In this document: piece after piece, positions 1 through 6,085 of the stretch
Layout: each line of letters begins with the position of its first letter
Position numbering within the stretch: the stretch's first letter is position 1
Assembly (NCBI GenBank): GCA_902795725.1
Contig: CADBLY010000062.1
Location: 1-18,407 of the forward strand
Direction of reading: 5' to 3'
DNA from: an uncultured Erysipelotrichaceae bacterium
GTDB lineage: Bacteria; Bacillota_I; Bacilli_A; RF39; UBA660
DNA length: 18,407 bases
The notes under the pieces: generated by a model
The model's input: only the letters and a program-made list of their open reading frames with translations
The model's database searches: none
Told to the model about the DNA's origin: nothing
Made by a program: the position numbers and the translations under genes

Positions 1-35
1 CTTTTTTTAGTATTATTTTAAATGGTACATTTTAT

Positions 36-95
36 TAATCCCATTTAGTAGGTCCTGGGAAAACCTACTCATATGAAGGAGAAAGGAAAAGTTAT
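36..95 (+). promoter_or_regulatory. L13 ribosomal protein leader (autoregulatory 5' UTR)
   Basis: Directly upstream of rplM. A hairpin is visible: AGTAGGT (47-53) pairs with ACCTACT (63-69) around a 9-nt loop. CCCA (40-43), just 5' of the hairpin, can also pair with TGGG (56-59) inside the loop, giving an H-type pseudoknot. Known: low-GC Gram-positives carry an L13 leader RNA at this place, thought to let the operon sense free L13. A possible extended -10 (TGG then TACATT, 26-31) would start the RNA near 38, just before the structure, but no good -35 is seen. The match to the family is from memory of position and shape, not from a covariance search. Confidence 0.6.
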
Positions 96-530
96 ATGAA
101 AAATTCATACATGCAAAAAAAAGAAGAAGTAGTTCGTAATTGGTATGTAATTGATGCCAAAGACATTGTTTTAGGTAGATTAGCATCCAAAGCAGCTACT
201 ATACTTCGTGGTAAACACAAACCAACATACACACCACATGTTGATTGTGGAGATTACGTTATTATTATTAATGCTTCAGAAGTAAATCTAACAGGAAATA
301 AGTTAGATAAGAAAATTTACTATAACCATAGTGGTTATACAGGTGGATTAAGAGAGAGAACGGCTCGTGAAATGAAAGAAAACTATTCAGTTGAAATGGT
401 AGAAAGAGCTATCAAAGGAATGCTTCCAAAAGGAAGACTTGGACGTCAAATGTATAAAAAATTATTTGTTTATGAAGGATCAGAACATCCTCATCAAGCG
501 CAAAAACCAACAGAAATGGAAGTTAAATAG
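96..530 (+). CDS. rplM: 50S ribosomal protein L13
   Basis: Structural protein of the large ribosomal subunit that binds 23S rRNA early in assembly. The 144-aa product is the normal family length. It shows the conserved N-terminal block WYVIDAKDIVLGRLAS, the GKHKPTYTPH stretch, the GDYVIIINA segment and the MLPKGRLGRQMYKKLFVYEGSEHPHQAQ block near the C-terminus. The start at 96 has AAGGAG at 76-81 and a second AAAGG at 82-86. ATG at 111 is a possible alternative, because the first five residues are poorly conserved. It is followed after 9 nt by rpsI, the usual bacterial order, and is preceded by the leader RNA that probably controls both. Confidence 0.98.
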   Translation: MKNSYMQKKEEVVRNWYVIDAKDIVLGRLASKAATILRGKHKPTYTPHVDCGDYVIIINASEVNLTGNKLDKKIYYNHSGYTGGLRERTAREMKENYSVEMVERAIKGMLPKGRLGRQMYKKLFVYEGSEHPHQAQKPTEMEVK

Positions 531-539
531 GAGGTTAGT

Positions 540-950
540 ATGGCAAAAGTAATTACTGCAACCGGAAGAAGAAAATCTTCAGTAGCACAAGTTAAAATGA
601 CTGCTGGAAAAGGAAAAATAACTGTAAACGGTAATGACGTAAGAGAATTCATGCCTTACGAAACTTACGTAATGGATTTAATGCAACCATTAGTTGCAAC
701 TAATAACGAAAATACATTTGATATCGATATAAAAGTTACTGGTGGTGGAGCATCAGGACAAACTGGAGCTATTAGACTAGGAATCACAAGAGCTCTTCTA
801 ATTTATGATGAAGCAAATGAAGATAATGATGACAGTTATAGAAAAATCTTAAAAAGAGCTGGTTTTATAACTCGTGACCCAAGAAGTAAAGAACGTAAAA
901 AGCCAGGATTAAAAGGCGCACGTCGTGCCCCACAATTCTCAAAGAGATAA
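540..950 (+). CDS. rpsI: 30S ribosomal protein S9
   Basis: Small-subunit ribosomal protein whose basic C-terminal tail reaches the P-site tRNA. The 136-aa product opens with ATGRRKSSVAQVK, has the GGGASGQTGAIRLGITRALL block, and ends in RDPRSKERKKPGLKGARRAPQFSKR-type sequence with the invariant terminal SKR. The residues before the tail read KKPGLKGARR where KKYGLKKARR is common; this is a mild variant. The AGGAGG ribosome binding site at 529-534 overlaps the rplM stop codon, so the pair is closely coupled. A terminator follows at 961. Confidence 0.98.
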   Translation: MAKVITATGRRKSSVAQVKMTAGKGKITVNGNDVREFMPYETYVMDLMQPLVATNNENTFDIDIKVTGGGASGQTGAIRLGITRALLIYDEANEDNDDSYRKILKRAGFITRDPRSKERKKPGLKGARRAPQFSKR

Positions 951-960
951 AAATTGTTTC

Positions 961-983
961 AAACCCGATTATATCGGGTTTTA
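961..983 (+). terminator. Intrinsic terminator after rpsI
   Basis: AAACCCGAT (961-969) pairs perfectly with ATCGGGTTT (973-981) around the loop TAT, giving a 9-bp stem running into TTTTA. The U tract outside the stem is short, but the stem is GC-rich for this genome. It lies 10 nt after the rpsI stop. Confidence 0.8.
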
Positions 984-1026
984 TTGTGCTTCAATTGATA
1001 ATGTATAATTAACACATAATAACTTA

Positions 1027-1055
1027 TTGTATTTATTCTTTTAATATGTTATCAT
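1027..1055 (+). promoter_or_regulatory. Sigma-70-type promoter for the small membrane protein
   Basis: TTGTAT (1027-1032), a 17-nt spacer, then TATCAT (1050-1055) with the extended -10 TGT at 1047-1049. The predicted transcript start is near 1062. This rules out the upstream ATG at 1046, which lies inside the promoter, and sets the downstream gene's start at 1079. Confidence 0.6.
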
Positions 1056-1078
1056 TAAAACATAAGGGTTGTGATACT

Positions 1079-1507
1079 ATGAAAGAAATATTAATCGAAT
1101 ATGTTATATATTTAAAGAATAATTTAATTAACTTTTTAAATCTTAATTACCTAGTTCCTTTAATAATCCTATTTTTAATCTTTAATATAATTGTATCATA
1201 TACTATTGATCAAATATATAAAAATATGAAAAAAGAAACAAGTATTGTATTATGGATACCATTAATTAATATCTACTACATAGGGAAACAAATACACTCT
1301 CTATATGGGACTATTATGATTGTAGAAACCTTATTGTTATTTACATATCCATATAAAATTCATGGTGTATGGACAATATCTAGAATATGTTCCAATAAAA
1401 TAAGTAATTTACTAATAATCGCTCTTATCCTTGAAATACCTATTAGTATTGGTATTATATTATATAAATATCTTAAATATGAAAACCGTATAAGAATAAT
1501 TAAATAG
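1079..1507 (+). CDS. Small multi-pass membrane protein, function unknown
   Basis: The 142-aa product is not assigned to a named gene. Hydrophobic segments lie at about residues 24-42, 77-91 and 109-130, with a shorter one near 56-70. The stretch LWIPLINIYYIGK resembles the 'W-x-P-x-x-N-x-Y-x-x-x-K' patch of several families of small membrane proteins (for example the DUF5684-like group), but this is a loose likeness. An open frame reaches back to ATG 1046, but that codon sits inside the promoter. ATG 1079 has AAGGG at 1064-1068 in the leader. The gene is monocistronic, with its own promoter and its own terminator, which overlaps the stop codon. No partner or substrate can be inferred. Confidence 0.75.
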   Translation: MKEILIEYVIYLKNNLINFLNLNYLVPLIILFLIFNIIVSYTIDQIYKNMKKETSIVLWIPLINIYYIGKQIHSLYGTIMIVETLLLFTYPYKIHGVWTISRICSNKISNLLIIALILEIPISIGIILYKYLKYENRIRIIK

Positions 1508-1524
1508 ATTATTCTTCTTTTTTT
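1492..1524 (+). terminator. Intrinsic terminator overlapping the gene end
   Basis: AAGAATAAT (1492-1500) pairs perfectly with ATTATTCTT (1508-1516), 9 bp, loop TAAATAG. Seven T follow at 1518-1524. The TAG stop codon of the membrane protein gene (1505-1507) lies in the loop, so the last codons form the 5' arm. Confidence 0.8.
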
Positions 1525-1549
1525 GTTACATAATATAATTGGTGATATT

Positions 1550-2953
1550 ATGAATAAGTCTATATGGTATGAAGGAGTAAAATTAAATAAGACTAAACAA
1601 TTAACTAAAGATATTAAAACAGATATTCTAATTATCGGTGGTGGAATAACAGGTGTATCAATTGCTTATCATTTAAAAAATAGTCCCTATAAAATATGCT
1701 TAGTCGATAAAGGCACAATAGGTTGTTCAACAACCAGCAAATCAACAGGAAAACTTACCTTTCTTCAAAGTGATATTTATAATAAAATAGCCAATATTTA
1801 TAATGAAGATATTGCGTTAAAATACCTTAAATCACAACGACATGCCTTAAACATTATAAAACAAATAATTGAAGATAATAACATTGATTGTGATTTCACA
1901 CCTACTAAATCAATAGTATTTACCATCAAAAAAATAAACTCTTTAAAAAAACAATACAAATTTTTAAAACAAAATATAAATATTAAAGAAGTTGATTTTA
2001 ATAAATATAACTCAAAGTATGCCATCCAAGTAAATGATACATATTTAATTAATCCTTTGAAATATGTTAATGAATTAAAAAAGATATTATTAGAAAATCA
2101 TATAGATATATATGAAGATACTCAAATAATTAAGTATACTAAAAAGAATAATAACTATATATGCAAAACAAGAAATAACACTATAACAGCTAAAATCATT
2201 ATTATAGCTAATCATTATCCTTGGTTTATTAAACCATCTTTTATACCACTCAAAAGTTATAATGAAAAATCAACTATCGTAGCCTATAAAAATGAAGATA
2301 TTAAAGATATATCAGGTATTAATATTGACTCTGAAACAATATCCTTCAGACCATATAAAGACTATTTTATATATTTAAATGATACCCATAAAATATGTGA
2401 TAACGACAAAATGAATGTTGATACCTTTAAACACTCTTTATGTGCCCCTAAAATAAATTATATATGGTCTAACCATGATTTAATAACAATGGATTATATG
2501 CCACTAATAGGCAAAGTAGAAGATAATATGTATTTAGCAACTGGTTATAATACCTGGGGATTAACGAATGGATCTTTAGCTGGCAAAATAATAAGTGATA
2601 TAATTCTTAATAATAAAAATGAATATATAGATCTATTTAATCCTAAACGTCCACTAAATCTAAGTTCTTTAAAAAACATACTTTCAAATATTGGATATAA
2701 TATAAAAGCTTATTTAAAAGAGAAAAAGAATATTAAACATAAATATCAAAACAATCAAAAAGTAGCTATTTATACAGATGACCAAGGAATAAAACACAAA
2801 GTAAAATCTAGATGCCCCCACTTGAAATGTGAACTAACATTCAATAAAAAAGATAATACGTGGGACTGTCCTTGTCATGGATCAAGATTTGATATTAATG
2901 GTAAATGTATTCTTGGACCTAGTACCAAAGATATAACTATAGATAAGGAGTAA
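1550..2953 (+). CDS. FAD-dependent oxidoreductase with C-terminal Rieske domain (YhfW-like)
   Basis: 467 aa, two parts. Residues about 24-370 form a DadA/DAO-type FAD oxidoreductase: the dinucleotide-binding GGGITG is at 30-35, the acidic residue closing the Rossmann unit is D53 in LVDKG, and a late GYNTWGLTNGSLAGKII block matches the second flavin-binding region of this fold. The C-terminal part holds a Rieske [2Fe-2S] site: C422-x-H424 and C440-x2-H443, in CPCHGSRFD. Bacillus YhfW has this same fusion; its substrate is not known to me. The frame opens at a TTG at 1523, but that is in the terminator U tract. ATG 1550 has GGTGAT at 1541-1546. The stop is 4 nt before the next gene, whose ribosome binding site lies in this gene's last codons, so the two are co-translated. 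Likely cytoplasmic; no signal peptide. Confidence 0.88.
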   Translation: MNKSIWYEGVKLNKTKQLTKDIKTDILIIGGGITGVSIAYHLKNSPYKICLVDKGTIGCSTTSKSTGKLTFLQSDIYNKIANIYNEDIALKYLKSQRHALNIIKQIIEDNNIDCDFTPTKSIVFTIKKINSLKKQYKFLKQNINIKEVDFNKYNSKYAIQVNDTYLINPLKYVNELKKILLENHIDIYEDTQIIKYTKKNNNYICKTRNNTITAKIIIIANHYPWFIKPSFIPLKSYNEKSTIVAYKNEDIKDISGINIDSETISFRPYKDYFIYLNDTHKICDNDKMNVDTFKHSLCAPKINYIWSNHDLITMDYMPLIGKVEDNMYLATGYNTWGLTNGSLAGKIISDIILNNKNEYIDLFNPKRPLNLSSLKNILSNIGYNIKAYLKEKKNIKHKYQNNQKVAIYTDDQGIKHKVKSRCPHLKCELTFNKKDNTWDCPCHGSRFDINGKCILGPSTKDITIDKE

Positions 2954-2957
2954 ATAT

Positions 2958-3725
2958 ATGAATATTTTAATAACCGGTGGGGCATCAAATATTGCTTATC
3001 AAGTTGCTAATAAAATATCTAAAAATCATCGTATCTATTTAACTACCCATACAAATAAACAAAGTAACAAAATAAAACACAAAGTAAATGATAATATAGA
3101 ATGTTTTAAACTAGATATCAATAAAGATCTACATCTAATAGACAATCTAGATATTGATTGTCTTATTAGTTTTGCAGCTATAGGCATTGGTGGTAGCATT
3201 TTAGGTATGGATACAAAATATCTTAAAGACAACTTTAATACCAACTTTTTTTCACAAATAGAATTAATAAAGAGAGTATATAAACAAATGGAAAAGAAAA
3301 ACAAAGGGAAAATATTCATAACTTCATCTCTTGCTGGCTTTTTACCTTTACCCATGTTAGGTAATTATTGCTCATCAAAATCTGCTTTATCTACTATCAT
3401 AACTTCTATTTATTATGAATTAAAACTAATAAAATCAAATATTACTATAACCTTAATAGAACCAGGTGCATATTATACAGGTTTCAATCAAGTAATGATA
3501 GATAATAAAGATAATTATTTAAACAAAGAATCTATCTTTTATAAACAAAAAGACAAATTTACTAATCTTCAAAATAAGATCTTTAACTTAATTGAAAAGA
3601 AAAATACTAAAGGAATAGTAAATGCTATAGTAAGACAAGTAAACAAACCTAAACCAAGATTTCATATTAGAAAACCCATTATTCAAGTAATATTTATAAA
3701 AATATATATTTTTTTCTTTAGATAA
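2958..3725 (+). CDS. Short-chain dehydrogenase/reductase (SDR family)
   Basis: 255-aa NAD(P)-dependent oxidoreductase of classical SDR size. Visible features: N-terminal cofactor motif TGGASNIA (6-13; the family's TGxxxGIG with the last Gly replaced by Ala), acidic LDI after the third strand, catalytic Ser in ITSSLAGF (123-124), and the Y137-x3-K141 pair in NYCSSK. The PG motif after the catalytic strand reads IEPGAYYT. The C-terminus after residue 230 is basic then hydrophobic (IIQVIFIKIYIFFF), which could lie against the membrane. Start ATG has AAGGAG at 2945-2950, inside the end of the preceding gene. It forms an operon with the FAD/Rieske enzyme, suggesting two redox steps on a related substrate. 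The substrate cannot be read from the sequence. Confidence 0.88.
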   Translation: MNILITGGASNIAYQVANKISKNHRIYLTTHTNKQSNKIKHKVNDNIECFKLDINKDLHLIDNLDIDCLISFAAIGIGGSILGMDTKYLKDNFNTNFFSQIELIKRVYKQMEKKNKGKIFITSSLAGFLPLPMLGNYCSSKSALSTIITSIYYELKLIKSNITITLIEPGAYYTGFNQVMIDNKDNYLNKESIFYKQKDKFTNLQNKIFNLIEKKNTKGIVNAIVRQVNKPKPRFHIRKPIIQVIFIKIYIFFFR

Positions 3726-3736
3726 TCAAAAAATCA

Positions 3737-3765
3737 TTGCAAAACTTCTATCTTTGTGTTATCAT
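3737..3765 (+). promoter_or_regulatory. Promoter of the surface-protein operon
   Basis: TTGCAA (3737-3742), 17-nt spacer, TATCAT (3760-3765) with extended -10 TGT at 3757-3759. It shares the ten bases TGTTATCATT with the promoter at 1027-1055. The predicted start is near 3772, only about 20 nt before the ATG at 3792, so the GTG at 3756 cannot be the start codon. Confidence 0.65.
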
Positions 3766-3791
3766 TTATATATAAGATAGGAGGAGAAAAT

Positions 3792-6062
3792 ATGGCAAAA
3801 GGTCATGTAGGTAGACCAACAAATGAAGAAGTGGCTGCCAGAAAAAGAAAACAATTATTAAAAGTATTAATACCTTGTATATTAATAGGTGTAATAGCCG
3901 TAATGATTATTACTCAAACAGGATTAAAAGGATTAATGGGAGCAACTATAGGCTCGTGTACATGTGATGAAGGATGGGAATTAACATCAGATAATAAATG
4001 TCAAAAAACAAACACAATAACAAGCGAACCAACAGCAGAACAAGCATCATTCATGGTAGGAGATGTAGACCATAATGGTACCATAGATAATGATGATTTA
4101 ACACTTTTACAACAATTATTAAATAATCCACAAAATATTACTAATGAACAAAAAGCATTAGCTAATATATATATAGAAGATGATAATGAAGAAAATAACA
4201 TCAATGATGAAGACGTTAAAGCATTAGATACGTATTTAAAAAATGTCCAAGCACCTGCATACACTAATCATGGAAGAATAGGTAGTTATGTATGCCCTGA
4301 AAACACAACTACAGAAACAACTGATGCTGATGGAAATAAAGTTATCTCTAATATCACATATGAACCAAATGGTAATTATTGCACAGTAACAACCACAAAA
4401 ACAACAGAAAAAATTGAAAGCAAAGGAGCTAGTTGTTCTGGACTAAATTCAACTGGTAGTAATTATGACAATTCAACTGATACACTTAATGATGGCCAAG
4501 AAGTCGATGTTGAAGAAGTAACAGATGAAGAAATAAATGATGAAGATTATTGTGAATATATCGGATATAACAATTCGGTATGCGATTCATCTTTGAAAAA
4601 TACTTCAAATGACGAAGATTCACTAAATGATGAATTTGATGATACTGGTGATAATGAAGACACTATGGCAGTTTTAAAAACCGATTCCAATTATTTAAAA
4701 TATGCAGTTGATACTTCTAAAGAAACAACAAGTGGACCTGGTTATTCTGGATGGATATATTTAAAAACTATTAATTCTAAGACAAATAAATCAATTCAGA
4801 ATGCCGTTAGTTATGAAATATATTCAGATAAAGAATCATGCAACAAAGGAATAGGTCCTAATCCTAATATTGAATTAGCCAAAACTAACTATGATTTAAA
4901 AACTATAAAAGGAAACAAAGTAACAAATAAAGCAATTATTTATGGAATACATATTCCAAAAACACCTACAAAATTTTATTGGATTAAGCAATCAAAGCAA
5001 CCATCTGGATATAAAAAAAATACTTCAAATACTTGTAGAAGGATACCAGCTGGTTCCATTGATGGCTATAATTTAGGAACCAATAATTATGTAAAATTAG
5101 AAACAAAAGTTTTAGGATACAAAAAATTTAAGAAAAGAATAAGATTTACTAATGACCCAATTTCTTATACTGTCAAAGTTGCAGCAAATGCAACAATTAA
5201 TGGTAAAAGAAAAGCACAAGATATAGTATACTATGATTCACAAACAACCATTGAAAATAAAGCATCTAAATCAGGATATGTATTTAATGGTTGGAAACTA
5301 ACTAGAACAAATTCAAATGGTCAAAATACTCAAACCTATTGTTACAAAAACAGTGCAAAAAAAACTGCTCATTGGGAAGCAGGGACCATATGTAAATATG
5401 GAGCTAGAATTGTAGGAACTAGTGATGGTAAAGTAAGTTTTTCAAAAATTAATGCTAAAGATGGTTATATTTTGACATTCACTCCTGAGTGGAAACAACT
5501 TACTTTAAATGTTTCAGTAGTTAGAAATAATCAAATAATATTTTCTAAACCTGCTACTGTAAGACTATATATCGATTCTAAATGTAAGAATGATAAACGA
5601 ACAGTATCTACATCAAATGGTATGGCAATATTCAATAATTTAACTCCTGGAAAAACATATTACATAAAATCCACATCTGCATATTCTACAGGAAGCAGTT
5701 GTGTGAAATTAACAACAAACAATAAAGAATTTACTAAATCAAAAAAGATAAATATGGAAATGAATCGATATGTTATTAAATATAATAGCAATGGTGGCAT
5801 AGGAACTATGAATAATTCAAATGTTCAAAATGGTAAAACATCTATATTGAATGCAAATACTTTTAAAAAAGCTGGTAAAAAATTTAGTTATTGGACAGCA
5901 ACTTATAACAACAAAACATATTGTTATAAGAACAATAAAAAGAATAGTGGTATTTGGACTAATTCTTGTGCTTATGGGGTATACAAGTTTAATAATAAAG
6001 AATCAATCAAAGATTTAGTCAGTTCAGGTAACACCATTATAATGACTGCTCATTGGAAATAA
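3792..6062 (+). CDS. Membrane-anchored surface protein with EGF-like, dockerin-like and InlB-like repeat segments
   Basis: 756 aa, exported, N-terminally anchored. Residues 1-22 are basic and include a GRPTNEE stretch. One membrane segment spans about 23-43. Outside the membrane: C56-x-C58-x2-G-W-x7-C70 fits the short EGF signature. GDVDHNGTIDNDDL (90-103) is a dockerin/EF-hand-type calcium loop, with a weaker second copy at about 127-149. A very acidic Asn/Asp-rich linker runs 221-300. A SpaA/Cna-like beta segment lies around 316-455 (WIYLKTINSK, PSGYKK). Two InlB/Flg_new-like beta repeats cover about 457-565 and 660-756, the second ending MTAHWK. ATG 3792 has AGGAGG just upstream. There is no C-terminal sorting signal. 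First gene of an operon with the pilin-like protein and sortase. Probable adhesin; ligand unknown. Confidence 0.8.
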   Translation: MAKGHVGRPTNEEVAARKRKQLLKVLIPCILIGVIAVMIITQTGLKGLMGATIGSCTCDEGWELTSDNKCQKTNTITSEPTAEQASFMVGDVDHNGTIDNDDLTLLQQLLNNPQNITNEQKALANIYIEDDNEENNINDEDVKALDTYLKNVQAPAYTNHGRIGSYVCPENTTTETTDADGNKVISNITYEPNGNYCTVTTTKTTEKIESKGASCSGLNSTGSNYDNSTDTLNDGQEVDVEEVTDEEINDEDYCEYIGYNNSVCDSSLKNTSNDEDSLNDEFDDTGDNEDTMAVLKTDSNYLKYAVDTSKETTSGPGYSGWIYLKTINSKTNKSIQNAVSYEIYSDKESCNKGIGPNPNIELAKTNYDLKTIKGNKVTNKAIIYGIHIPKTPTKFYWIKQSKQPSGYKKNTSNTCRRIPAGSIDGYNLGTNNYVKLETKVLGYKKFKKRIRFTNDPISYTVKVAANATINGKRKAQDIVYYDSQTTIENKASKSGYVFNGWKLTRTNSNGQNTQTYCYKNSAKKTAHWEAGTICKYGARIVGTSDGKVSFSKINAKDGYILTFTPEWKQLTLNVSVVRNNQIIFSKPATVRLYIDSKCKNDKRTVSTSNGMAIFNNLTPGKTYYIKSTSAYSTGSSCVKLTTNNKEFTKSKKINMEMNRYVIKYNSNGGIGTMNNSNVQNGKTSILNANTFKKAGKKFSYWTATYNNKTYCYKNNKKNSGIWTNSCAYGVYKFNNKESIKDLVSSGNTIIMTAHWK

Positions 6063-6085
6063 TTATATTGAAGATAGGAGAATAT

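Noticed and set aside
2..8. Run of seven T at the left edge as the end of an upstream terminator
   Set aside because: The stem, if any, lies outside the window, so it cannot be supported.
1798..2025. 75-codon open frame on the minus strand inside the FAD/Rieske gene
   Set aside because: It is fully within a well-supported gene, has no ribosome binding site and looks like reverse-strand shadow coding. The same applies to the other minus-strand frames inside known genes (near 3035, 4001, 6274, 8905, 12847, 13639 and 14587).
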